64,000 bases of DNA from Euphorbia lathyris (GCF_963576675.1 NC_088911.1:60907756-60971755), one strand, 5' to 3'. Counted from the stretch's first letter, positions 20,513-31,390 are shown. Translations and numbers: made by a program. Notes: generated from the letters alone by a model not told the origin.

Positions 20513-20891
20513 ACGGGGCGTTTGATATTCTATTTGGATAGGGATAAGGATAAAGATAAATGATTGAGATAAGGATAAAAATATGATAGTCGAGAATTAT
20601 TATTCAATGTTTGGTATGTGGGATAGAGATATGGATAAAATAATACGTTTTACTATTTTAACCTTATTTAAACTACATAACATTAATACATTAATTTAAG
20701 GGATAAGATGGACTTTTCCATTCTATTAAATCGCATGAGCTTATCCCACCTCTTTATACCACCCCTTCTGTGAGGGACATGAGGCTTATTCCTCATCTGT
20801 CTCATTCTTCTATCTCCCAAACAAACACGAGATAACTTATCTCGTATTTTTATTCTTATCACATCTCCTATATCCTTTCTAACAAACACCA
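20513..20891. mobile_element. Probable degenerate MITE
   Basis: The left end GGGGCGTTTGATATTC and the inverted right end (GGTGTTTGTTAGAAAGGATA on the minus strand) are similar, and GATAAGGATAAA-type runs occur in opposite orientation inside both arms. The target duplication is unclear. No coding capacity. Confidence 0.4.
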
Positions 20892-21033
20892 TGTTAATGT
20901 TCCGATTGAGGAGATCAGTCTCCTTAAGTGATTCGCTACTGTTCTCTTTTTGGATGAGCAGAAGGGGTTTTTTTTTAAGAAAAAAATCAAGAAAGAGATT
21001 TTTTTTCTTCTTCTCAGGAATTATATTAACTTA

Positions 21034-21692
21034 GAGCATCTCCAACTGCCTCTTAAATTGACTCTTAAGTTAAAATTTGAGGAGGGAGAATAAAAAATCA
21101 GCTCCAACAGCCTCTTAGTAGCTCCTCAAATCACTAAGAGCTTCTCTATCCTCTCTATTAATAGAGAGTCTCTCTCCACCTCTTAATACTTCCTAACTTC
21201 ATTTTTTAATAATAATTTATTATTGATAAGTCTCTTTCCTCACACTGTTGGTAATGTAACAATAAATAATAATCTTAATAATAAAATAATAAATAAAGAG
21301 TGAATATAAAGAACATTGTTGGAGATGATATATCTTAGTCACTCTTAAATCACTAAGAGTTAATTATTTATATTATTTTTAGAGAGTTTACTAAGAGCCC
21401 GTTTGTTTTACCCACTGTTTGTTGTTTGCTGTTACGGTTTGCTGTTTGCTTTTGAAAAAAGCTGCTTTTCCAAAAAGCATGGATTCTCTGCTTTTGTAAA
21501 AGGCTGCTTTTCAAGTGTGAAAGACAAACAGGAGGTCACTAACCAAACACCTAATGCTGCTTTTTCAGATTTAAAAGGCAAACGGGAGGTCACTAACCAA
21601 ACACCTAAAACTCTCCATTTTGAAATGAAAAGACAAATAGGAGCATAAAAAGGAGCAACCAAACGGACCCTAAGAGTATACTGTAGATGCTC
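21034..21692. mobile_element. Tourist-like MITE (GAGCATCTCCAAC family), host of a nested MITE
   Basis: It starts GAGCATCTCCAACTGCC and ends with the complement GTAGATGCTC, flanked by TTA at 21031-21033 and 21693-21695. This terminus and a TTA duplication are widespread among plant Harbinger MITEs. About 387 bp remain when the nested 272-bp element and one target copy are removed. Confidence 0.75.
21398..21669. mobile_element. hAT-like MITE nested in the preceding MITE
   Basis: A 272-bp insert starts CCCGTTTGTTTTACCC and ends AACCAAACGGAC, with CTAAGAG at 21391-21397 and 21670-21676 as a 7-bp (possibly 8-bp with one mismatch) target duplication. TIR and duplication length suggest hAT. It contains a direct repeat with the core GGAGGTCACTAACCAAACACC (21533 and 21586 areas). 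Confidence 0.65.
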
Positions 21693-21744
21693 TTATCTAT
21701 TAAGTTTTACTTTTAGCATCAGGTGTTGGAAACGCTCCTTTCTG

Positions 21745-21791
21745 ATTGCACTATGTGGCACAATTTGCGATTTTGCGCCACATGGTGCAAT
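21745..21791. repeat. Imperfect 47-bp palindrome upstream of FolD
   Basis: ATTGCACTATGTGGCACAA pairs with TTGCGCCACATGGTGCAAT across a short loop. It lies about 125 bp before the FolD start codon, so it may be in the promoter or 5' UTR. Its role is unknown; it may be the remnant of a small TIR element. Confidence 0.5.
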
Positions 21792-21914
21792 CCTAGTGGG
21801 CGTATTAGCCAACACTTGTGTTGGAAATAATTAACCGTGTGCTGGCTGTCTGCAATTCCTATCTAGTCTAATACAGTAAGGTCGGGAACTCATCATCCTA
21901 TCTCCCCAAAACAA

Positions 21915-24244
21915 ATGGCGTCACCGCCAGATCACAAGGCCACAATAATCGACGGTAAGGCCATAGCCCAGACCATCCGATCTGAAATCGCCGACGAAGT
22001 CCGTCAACTCTCTGAGAAATACGGCAAGGTCTTATTAATCTCTCACTCGTTTTAGCTTCCTTCGCTTTCTCACACTCACTTCAAGCGCATGTAACTGTTC
22101 CTTTTCCTTTTTATCACAAAATCTTGTTTCGTTTGTATATGGAAAGTTTACTTTTGATATGTTCATAGTAAAAAATGTGGCAGCAGAATTGGCTGATGAA
22201 ATTGTATATTTGAACTTCATTTACAGAGAATTTTGTTGTCTGATCTACTTTGTGGTTATTCGGTACGTGCACGGAGCTACGAATGCAAAGCTCTATCCTA
22301 TGCGTAGATTTATCAATTAGACTAGCCATCTCTCCGTTTGTCTATGTCGAAGAGAAGATTAATGTGTCGTATTCATTTTCCTTTAGGCTAATACAATCAA
22401 TCTTGAGGAGCAAATTTACTTTATACCTGTGCCTGAGTTAAAAATAATGCTAAGAATATAATCGAATTGATTGTGATCGAGCCTCACTGTTGCATTTTAG
22501 ATCTAATTGGCGATTCTCACAAAATCCACTTGCAGAATTGCAGCTTAGAACTATGGATTTTACTCATCTATTGATCTATTTCTGTAAACTAAAGAAACTA
22601 GCTTTGAGGATGCTTGCTTCTGAAATATGATATTTAATTCAACTTTTGCTTCTGAAGTGGCTTCAGTTATTTATTTTTTCATGAAGCATGGATTCTAATA
22701 CTTTGCATCCCTTCATCTGCATAGGTTCCAGGATTGGCTGTTGTTATTTTAGGCAATAGAAAGGATTCTCAAAGCTATGTAAATATGAAAAGAAAGGCAT
22801 GTGCAGAAGTTGGGATAAAATCAGTTGATGTAGACCTCCCGGAACAAATATCTGAAGCTGAAGTGATCAGCAAGGTCCACGAACTAAATGCAAATCCTGA
22901 TGTACATGGTTAGTTGGCTGGTCATTAATTTTGTACACACGCTTTTCTCTTTTACTGATTATTCTATCATATTTTTCTGCCCATAATATTAAGGATCCAC
23001 TGCACAAACAATAGGAAAGCATAATTTCCACTTTCAAACATATGATAAATAAACTGGCACTTTAAGTTTAGCGAGTCCAGTCATACATTCTATACAACAC
23101 CTTCAAAAAACTTGGAATTAAATCCTCGTACCTTTTCTGAGATCTGATAAAAATTATGCTATTTTTTTGTTACAACAGATTGTAAGAATTAATACCATGT
23201 TGCAAAGACAGTTCCAAGCAGGCTGGCTTTGCTTCTTTTATTGTAAGAAGATTAAAGTCTTTTCTTAATGTTCATATTGACAGGAATATTGGTTCAGCTT
23301 CCATTGCCAAAGCATATTAATGAAGAGGTGGTCTTGAGTGCAATTAGTATTGAAAAGGATGTGGATGGTTTTCATCCGCTGAATATCGGCAAGCTTGCAA
23401 TGAAAGGCAGAGAACCTCTTTTTCTTCCCTGCACCCCTAAGGCAACGTATTTGGTCTTAAATTGATTCTATCATCTCTACTTTGAGATCAATCCAATGAA
23501 AATAAAGGGTGTGGATGAAATTAAGAGATAAATTAATATAATTTCTGAGTCAGAATTTCCTTTTCTCCACAGGGGTGTCTGGAACTTCTGTCACGAAGTG
23601 GTATAAATATAAAGGGGAAAAAGGCAGTGGTTGTAGGTCGTAGCAACATAGTTGGATTGCCAGTGTCATTGCTGCTTCTGAAAGCAGATGCAACTGTTAC
23701 CATAGTTCATTCTCGTTCTGAAGATCAGGAAAGTATCATTCGTGAAGCTGACATCATTATTGCTGCAGCAGGGCAAGCAATGATGGTAACTAGAGATGAA
23801 TAATAGTGCTAGTTTTGGTCTTATTATCAGTAAATATTTTCCTCTTGCATGCCTACAGTTGCAAATCATTGTTTCTTCCAAATAATGGTCCATATGTTTG
23901 TTACAAGTTGTGACGCACATAATGTCTTCCAACTCATGGCTTATTGTGAAGTGTACTACATTTGCACTGATGTTCAGAACTTACGAAATGTGGTTGATAT
24001 TCTTGATTTTCAGATCAAGGGAAGCTGGATTAAACCGGGTGCTGCAGTTATTGATGTTGGAACAAATGCTATTGATGACCCGAGTAAGAAGGCAGGTTAT
24101 AGGCTAGTGGGAGATGTAGATTACAAGGAAGCATGTAAAGTAGCTGGATGGATTACTCCTGTTCCAGGTGGTGTGGGTCCAATGACTGTTGCAATGCTAC
24201 TCAAGAACACCTTGGATGGTGCAAAGCGTGAATTTGTGCAGTAA
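21915..24244 (+). CDS. FOLD: Bifunctional methylenetetrahydrofolate dehydrogenase/methenyltetrahydrofolate cyclohydrolase, 5 exons, intact
   Basis: Exons 21915-22028, 22725-22908, 23284-23441, 23573-23785 and 24014-24244 join to a 299-residue protein. It interconverts 5,10-methylene-, 5,10-methenyl- and 10-formyl-tetrahydrofolate using NADP. The N-terminal catalytic domain has the SYVNMKRKA motif with the active-site Lys, the QLPLP box and DVDGFHPLN. The Rossmann NADP domain has [12 protein letters not shown] and the C-terminal signature [10 protein letters not shown] is present. No transit peptide is seen (start [10 protein letters not shown]), so this is the cytosolic type; the length fits plant cytosolic FolD. 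Introns 1, 2 and 4 are GT-AG; intron 3 has a GC donor (AAG|GCAACG), since no GT site keeps the conserved CTPKGC junction. The frame has no breaks. Confidence 0.95.
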
Positions 24245-24767
24245 TATCATAACTGGGCATAGCACATTCTGACCCCTCCTTTTGTTTTTTCAATCATGTT
24301 TATGCAATTTTGTTGGATATCCAATAAATTTATTTATGCTTTCGTCTTATATAGTGTCTAAATTGTCTTGCAAATTTTAATGTGAAACTGCATAACATAA
24401 AAGGTGTTTTGATGTAGGTTTGTAGCTATAGATGATTGAATGGAGTAAAGGAATAAATAAACATTACATTTCAAATATGGTTTTAGTGTAAGAGCAACAA
24501 ATCTTTGTAGGATTATATTGAGATACACACGAAGACTTGCTGTACTGAAAATCTGTACAAGCATGCATTTGCCTGTTTGTATGTATATATAATACAGGAG
24601 ACTGGAGAGGATTTCCCAAAAGCAAGCTGGAAATAAGGAGAGGAAGGTTTGACGTACTATACTATACTATATTGATAAATGCTTGAAACTTTGTCCAGCT
24701 GTTTGTATGCTTGTATTTTTGAGTGTTGATTATTACAATTGCATTGGATGAGATGGTGTAGAATAGT
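24245..24767. other. FolD 3' flank
   Basis: It contains an AATAAA at about 24323-24328 that could serve FolD polyadenylation. Otherwise AT-rich with no gene seen. Confidence 0.4.
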
Positions 24768-24845
24768 GTGGTGGAGAGTAGAACGAGGACACTCCACCTT
24801 GACACGGCTCAGTGCCCCCTGCTCTCCTCTAGCAATCCAGTACTA

Positions 24846-25920
24846 ATATACAGGCTTGGCCTGGACTCTAGCAACATCCCGATGGTAGCCAATAAGATCC
24901 TCAATCTCCTGAAAATAGACATCAGGATGAATCAGCATTATGTCGAACTTTACCTGCTTACCGGAAAAGGGCAAACCGGTAATCGCAGTAAAATCGAATG
25001 GGATCACCATCATCTCTTCCACGGACAGGTGGAAGGTGTACATGGAGTCCATCCACCTATCGATCAAAGCCGTCAAAACCCTCTTCGATGACTTTGACTT
25101 GTCTTGGTGAAATTACATGATGAAGGGCTCATAACCAGTGACCTTTGCTCGGTTCTTCACGGCCTCTGGCATTATCTGCCACCAGGAAGCGCAAATCGAG
25201 GTGTTCCCAGCTGACTCTTTCCCGTCTCGGGCCTGAAATCACAGAAGAAGTAAGGCATCATGTACATTTAAAGCTATGCATATGTCTATGGTTTAAAAGA
25301 CGGGTTTCAAAATAAAAAACAATCAAAGACAAAAAAAAATGGCATTTTCTTTCCTTTGCAGGCTATGGCCGATCAGCCACAACTTGGTGCAATCGGCCAC
25401 CACCTTGATGTAGCCGATTGGCCACATTCAAGCATGAAAGTGGCTGATCGGCCACCATTGTAAAAAGTGCAGAAATCAGATTACATTTTTCATCCCAATG
25501 CGTGCTCAGGTTAACCCCAACTACCCGAAATGCATAGAAATGATTCATATAATATTCTAAGACATATTAACCTACATGCATTTTCCCTAAAACCCGAGTT
25601 TAAACCGAAATCAACAAAAGAGCAAAATTGTTCAAATTCAAATGAGCTGGAGATATTACCGGTAAGGTGTAATAGTGATGCTCCTGAGACAATACGATAG
25701 GGACGTGCTCATCCTCCACAATGTACTTCTTGGAGGCTTGCACTCCGTTGAAAGTGAAGACACCAACATGAGTAGAATCTAGCCCCAAGAGATCAAGGAC
25801 GGGGATAGGATCCCTAGGAGCCTCTAAAGGTGGGAATGCAACCCCTGAAGCAGCAGAACCCGAATCTCATGGCTTGAAGGAAGCACTAAAACCAGTGTGG
25901 GGGCCTGTAGCGGATGCCAT
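24846..25920 (-). pseudogene. Plant mobile domain (PMD/MAIN-like) gene remnant
   Basis: The minus-strand ATG at 25918-25920 starts MASATGPHTGFSASFKP, followed by a stop and an open stretch to TLP at about 25660, where a GT donor follows. After an intron the second exon begins near 25231 (ARDGKESAG) and contains LTALIDRWMDSMYTFHLS, EEMMVIPFDFTAITGLPF. The pattern 'L..RW....HTFHLP.GE....L.D...L.GLP..G' is the PMD start. PMD proteins occur in MAIN-type silencing factors and in many transposon-derived copies. Two in-frame stops make this copy dead. The intron contains four copies of the palindromic repeat described separately. Confidence 0.65.
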
Positions 25921-27097
25921 GGGTCGTCTGGAAAAGTTTTCCTCTTTCTATTCCAAATGAGTAAAGAGTAGGAGCTTGAAAGGTTTTTTTTTTTATCTTT
26001 TTTTATCTTTTTTCTGCCATTTGGGTGGCTGATCGGCTACCCGATGTGGCCGATCAACCACGTCTTATGGTCGATCGGCTACCTGAAGAATTCCTCAATT
26101 TTTATAATGATTTGATTCATCCGGGTACGCCTCGTGACCGATTAATGACATCAAATCAATTTCCAGGATGCACCAAATCAATTATATTTTCTGTAATTAG
26201 AGTAATCTTCACCCCATGAGTTTCTAATTTGTAGGATGTATCAAAATCAATTATATTTTATGTTATTGGAGTAATCTTCACTCCATGGGTTTCTAATTTG
26301 CAGGACGACATCAAATTTAATTCAATTTTCTGTGATTAGAGTAATCTTCACCCCCAATGGGTTTCTAATTTGCTGGATGCATCAAAATCAATTATATTTT
26401 CTATAATTAGAGTAATCTTCACCTTATGGGCTTTTTAATTTGCAGGATGCATCAAATCAATTATATTTTCTGTGATTAAAGTAATCTACACACTAACGGG
26501 TTTCTATTTGCAGGACGCATCAAATCAAATCAATTTTATATGATCAGAGTAATCTTCTCCCTAAAGGGTTTCTTTTTGCAGGAATTATTCTTCTATCCCG
26601 GTTATTATTCTCAATCGGGGAGGCAAAATATATTTTTTCTTTGGAAATGCTGATTGAGAAATAATGTGTGTCATCTAGGAAAGTGTACATCAAGAGGATA
26701 GTCGACCACTCAGGTTTGCTTCTCTCTTCCTTCTCATCGTGCTCTTTTCGATTAAGTGTTTTAACACCAATGTCGGAGGTCGACATCTTGGCTTCAAAAA
26801 GCGCTTAATTGGAAGGCAGTCTGTGAGCACAGACTTTTCCGACCATAGCGATGAGATTAAGTTGCATATGCTCAACATATTGCAGGTGGACCTCACATCG
26901 CGTCACGTGGGATCACGGATTAAAACCCGAGCTCATTTCTTAGAAAATCAATATTTTCAGGGGTGGCCGATCGGCCACGTAATATTTCATAATTTGCCAT
27001 TGTTTTAAAAAGGGTCAAAACTGCCTTTTTAACCAGTTGGTGGCCGGTGAGCCACAAGTGGTGGCTGATTAGCCACCCGATGTAGCCAATTGGCTAC
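25366..27097. repeat. Dispersed 16-bp palindromic repeat, consensus GTGGCCGATCGGCCAC
   Basis: About eleven copies lie in three clusters: 25366-25380, 25389-25400 (partial), 25411-25425, 25440-25455; 26025-26040, 26046-26061, 26068-26082; 26963-26978 (perfect), 27040-27055, 27061-27076 and 27082-27097 (GTAGCCAATTGGCTAC, also a perfect palindrome with different bases). Copies are separated by 5 to 25 bp inside a cluster. Function unknown. Confidence 0.7.
26165..26579. repeat. Minisatellite, six copies of a unit of about 69 bp
   Basis: Each unit begins AGGATGCATCAAATCAATT, contains GATTAGAGTAATCTTCACC and ends GGGTTTCTAATTTGC. Copies diverge by substitutions and 1-3 bp indels. The unit end TTTCTAATTTGCAG|G looks like a plant 3' splice site with branch point, repeated in each copy. 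Confidence 0.75.
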
Positions 27098-27154
27098 ATC
27101 AACGGTTTGGGAGCAATTTCCCATTCTTCCCTCAACTCAACCACTATGTGATCA

Positions 27155-27336
27155 ACTGAGGAGATATAGAGCTTAATTGGTGTATAGAAGAAAAATGTTA
27201 GCTTTTCTGATGAGGGGGGAAGTTTTACAGAGTAAGAAAAAGCTGAGGAGAGATAGAGCATAATTGGTGTATAGAAGGAAAATGTCAGTTTTTCTGATAG
27301 GGGGGGGGGGGGGGGGTTTACAGAGTAAGAAAAAGC
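27155..27336. repeat. 90-bp tandem duplication with a G17 run
   Basis: GAGGAGATATAGAGCTTAAT...TTTTCTGATGAGGGG...AGTAAGAAAAAGCT occurs twice in tandem. The second copy has a run of 17 G (27300-27316) where the first has six. Run length may vary between individuals or be a sequencing artefact. Confidence 0.65.
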
Positions 27337-27380
27337 TATAAAAAGAAGAAGAAAGGCTAGAGAGAGAAACACAACATTTG

Positions 27381-28872
27381 AGATTTTTACAAAACTGGGT
27401 CAAATGGGAGGCACATTTACATATTTAATCCATTTACTCAACCCACTACATATGTAGATAGTTTTTGTGTGACTTTTCCATAATACCCCTAACCTTTTCA
27501 CTTCCCCCTCTCCTTGGTTACGCGAATGGTTGGCAGCTCTTCCATTAATGATTCACAGACTTTTTATCTTCCTATCTTCCTTTAAATTGCATGAAATCTG
27601 CATCATTTCTCCAAATCACCATATATTTCTCTTCTTCCTCTCTTCATCTCTTGATTCTTCATCTTCCTAATCCTAGAAAACGAAGCCATGGTTTTTCATC
27701 TTCCTGTTCCTACTCGTTCCCTGGTTTCTTTCTTCTTGTTACCGTCAAATAAATGGCTATTCTACGTTATTTCCATCGTTTTTCCCAGTTTATCATATTG
27801 TTATTGTCGCTTTTAAAGGTGAAAGGCGCGAAAAATGTAAGTATCTACTGTTTTCTCTGCGTTTTTTCATAAAATCACTTCGCGTAGTCGATGATTTTGC
27901 GAAGATCTGCGATGAGAAAGAGCCTGAAATGTGACGATCTACTTAGCGAATCGATTATTTCATGAAGTCTGCGAGTAGAAAAGTTCATGATTTCACTCAC
28001 AAACTTCGCGAAAGCATCGATTCACTAAGTAGATCGTCACGTTTCAGACCTCGCAGATTTCGCGAAAGCATCGATTCGCTAAGTAAAATCATCCTCTTCC
28101 CTGCACATTTACATTCGCATGCTTCGCTAATCCTCATTTCTCGAAGCCAAATCATCCTTTTTCCTGCCTAACACGATTAATTTTTCCTGAAGGTGGTTGA
28201 ATACATAACATCCTTTCTGGAAGGCGGCGTATTGGGGGTGTAGAGGAGATGACTTTCCTTCCTGTATAGGGATTAACTTTCCTCAAGATTGGCACATTCA
28301 CTTTAAAATGATTCGTTAGGAGAGATTGTGCCAATCTTGGTGTGCATCATGGAAAACGTCCATCCCAAAAAGTCTAGACTTCCATTTCTTATCCCAAAAA
28401 GCCTAGACTTCCTATAAAGAGAGAAATTTCCATCCAGATTCGTCACGTTCACTTTGAAGAGATTTGTTAGGAGTTTATTATGGCAATCTTGTTGTAAATT
28501 TTGATAATGTTATGATTTTAATGTTGTTATTGTGGCAATCTTGTTGTAAATTTTGATAATGTTATGATTTTAATGTTAAAATCCGTTGTTGTTTGGCATT
28601 TTTTTGTTATATACCACTTAGCGAATTTTGTTAAAAACACAACTAGACTTCGCATATGGTAATTAAAATCATCAACTAAACCAAACATTAGTTTCACAGG
28701 CTTCGTATATGTTAGAATCTGCGAAGTCAGACGGGAGGGAGACCGTTGCACCGTAAATATTGAGGGTATTATGGGAAAGTCACACAAAAACAGTCTAGAT
28801 ATATAGTAGGTTGAGTAAATAGGTTAAATATATAAATAGGCCTCCCATTTGATCCAGTTTTGTCATTTTCCC
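27381..28872. mobile_element. Long-TIR MULE-like element, copy 1 (about 1.5 kb)
   Basis: The left end ACAAAACTGGGTCAAATGGG pairs with the right end (minus: GACAAAACTGGATCAAATGG); similarity runs inward about 100 bp. The same ends and interior occur at 38850-40347. The inside has many short inverted repeats built on CTTCGCGAA and TCTGCGAAG and a direct duplication of about 60 bp (GTTGTAAATTTTGATAATG) near 28482-28590. No transposase is encoded, so it is non-autonomous. The superfamily is inferred from similarity of ends to other elements here with 9-10 bp duplications; a clear target duplication was not found. Confidence 0.65.
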
Positions 28873-29160
28873 TAAATATTATTGTAAGAGTCAAAAAATT
28901 ATTCAACAAAGTAAGCTTTTCTAAGTATTTCTAGAGTCTTGTTCGTAATCTGAAACTGAGTGAAAGTTCATTTCTCTGGGTTTTTGGGTAAATATTATTG
29001 TAAGAGTCAAAAAAATTATTCAACAAAGTAAGCTTTTATAAGTATTTTTGGAGTCTTATTCATAATCTGAAACCGAGTGACAGTTCATTTCTCTGGTTTA
29101 TGGGTAAATATTATTGTAAGAGTCAAAAAATTATTCAACAAAGCAAGTGAGAGATTCAAA
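28873..29160. repeat. 116-bp tandem repeat, about 2.5 copies
   Basis: TAAATATTATTGTAAGAGTC recurs at 28873, 28989 and 29105, an exact 116-bp period. Copies 1 and 2 are complete and very similar; copy 3 stops after about 45 bp. It starts right at the end of the MULE-like element. Confidence 0.75.
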
Positions 29161-30640
29161 TCAACCATTTGAGTCTTTAATGTTCTTTTGAGTTCAAAGT
29201 TTATAAGTATTTTTGGGTTCCGTTTGGGATTAATATTTGTAATTCGATTAATCACCGGTTAAAGGGTATTTCCAGCATAATTAAATTAAATCGATTAGAA
29301 TAAATAGACATAGTACACATATTGAATTGTTATGTTGAATGTGTTAGATTTCTAGGATGTGATTAAGTCCTACGTGATCGAGTCCGACGTCGTAGAATAA
29401 ATCTGAAAGATGGGTTCCAACGTTCTGCAACTAATGTTTATCTGTTTTACAGGTTTAAAATATTTATTTAGAGGTAGATAAATTCTATAGGATTTCGATA
29501 TTCAATTGGGATATAATTTATAATTCCGAATTTATTTATCGCTTTTTGCAGTTAACTGAAGCTGGAATGTTTTGATTTGCACATGAAGAATGGTTTCTCT
29601 GTGAAAATTCATGGTCATGCAGAGAACAAGTCAGGCGGAGAAGAAGCACATGTGGATCGAGAAGGAAGGGTATTTATGGTTGGGTGTGGTTTGAAATTAC
29701 AAAAATAGCCTTTGGCTATTTAGTCAGTTAGGACTGCCTTTGCTAATGGAATGAACCTCAAAACCCTTCTTTGCAAACTTTTATACCATATAGTTTATGT
29801 TTGAAAATGACCGAAACCATAGGATTTATTTTTGTACTTTTCCCTTATTTTAATTAGTTTAGAATAATTTTCCATTTGTAATTAAAGACGAAGCCCAATT
29901 GGAGATTAAGCCTAGAATTAGTATTGAAGCATATAGTTCATGATCCGGCCTGGTTGGAGGAAGATCTAGTTTCAGGATTTTTATAATTTTGCAATTAGTT
30001 TTTATGAGGCCTCTAAACTATCATATTCAATTTCAGCATTCCAAATGTCATTTTGTTTTGCCATGTAAGCCATAATTGAAATGAATCCCAAAATATTTCT
30101 GGTCTCAGGCGCCTCAACTTCTGCTGAATCGCCTTCATACTCGGGTTCGTCGGGATATGATGCTTTACTATCTTCCTGTCGACCCCATGCAAGTCATATA
30201 AATACCTTCCACACTTGAAACCTTGTCGAGCATCGATTGTCTAAATATGGGCCATGCCAAAGTCGGGTGCATTGGATTATCTTCATAGGGTAAAGGTTAA
30301 AGGAAATAGTTACGCCTTAACACTCATTTGGTGGTTAGAGTTGACATGGATAGTAGGACTATTTTAGCCCTAGCCTTAGGCATAGGATGAAAAGTACCAA
30401 TAAAATCTCATCCAATCGAGAGTCACATAGGATGTGATTTGAAAGTGGTTCTTACCTAAATAACCGCGGCTTAGGTGTACAGGCTCAACTTTACTAAGTT
30501 AAAGTGAAATATGGATCTCAGCCCACTAATTTACATACACTAACATGAATTATTTAAAAGGGATATTAATTCATTTGGTGGGAAAATTAAAAGACCTTAT
30601 GTTAATCAACTTTAATTGCATTATATGTATATATAAAATG
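29161..30640. other. Mostly non-coding stretch
   Basis: Apart from the orphan TIR at 29733-29847, only weak coding-like hints were seen (a minus-strand open stretch around 30040-30250) and no family could be assigned. Confidence 0.4.
29733..29847. mobile_element. Single MULE-type terminal inverted repeat without partner
   Basis: The minus strand starts GGGAAAAGTACAAAAATAA, identical over 19 bases to the left end of the element at 54298, and continues with GAGGTTCATTCC-type sequence shared with both TIRs of that element. The opposite end was not found nearby, so the rest is deleted or strongly diverged. Confidence 0.55.
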
Positions 30641-31390
30641 GCTGCAACAAACACATTTTCACTACGGTCGGCCCTTAAAAAGGATAAGCTAAATGGTCGA
30701 ACTTTCTCGACTGGGCTCGAAACTTGAGAATAGTTCTCAAACAAGAGATCAAAGAGTATGTTCTAGACCGGACTAAACCTAATCCATCAGCCCATACTAC
30801 AACTAGTGGTACGACACTAAACTATATGTTGCATAAGAAAGACTCAATAGACGTGACATGTTTGATGCTAGCTATCATGATCCCAAAGCTGTGTGATCAT
30901 GGGCCACCTAAAAGAAATGTTCCAAGAGCAAGTCTGTTAAGAAAGGTTCTTGAAAACTAAGGCATTTAACTCTTGTGAGATGGAACCTCGGACTCTAGTT
31001 AGTACCCATGTGCTCAAGATGGAAGGGTACATTGATATTCTTGATAAGCTTGAGTTGATGATCACTCACGACCCAGTCAGCTAGAGTAAACTGAGTGAAA
31101 CGGTAAGCATTTACTTATATCTGTGTATAAATGTATTTTGATTGTGACTTGTTGAGCATGAAATATGATTGAATATGATGTAAATATATGACATATTTTG
31201 TGATGGGCCACATCAAGGAAATGTTCCAAGAGCAAGTCCGTTAAGAAAGGTTCTTGACAACTAAGACATTTAACTCTTGTAAAATGGAACCTCGGACTCT
31301 AGTTAGTACCCATGTGCTCAAGATGGAAGAGTACATTGATACTCTTGATAAGCTTGAGTTGACGATCACTCACAACCATGTCAGCTAGAG
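30641..31390 (+). pseudogene. Copia gag fragment with internal duplication
   Basis: Plus-strand pieces read FSLRSALKKDKLNG, then after a frameshift NLRIVLKQEIKEYVLD and DVTCLMLAIM, then LKEMFQEQ, KMEPRTLVSTHVLKM and YIDTLDKLEL. The order matches the N-terminal gag of plant copia elements (KL.G.NF..W.RNLRIVLKQE ... HLKEMF ... V..HVLKMKGYI..L). There is no PBS or LTR nearby and no downstream pol. The second half occurs twice because of a tandem duplication. Confidence 0.75.

Noticed and set aside
25361..25455. Possible CRISPR-like or operator array of short repeats
   Set aside because: Repeat copies are imperfect palindromes with short irregular spacing in plant nuclear DNA; there are no spacers of uniform length and no cas genes.
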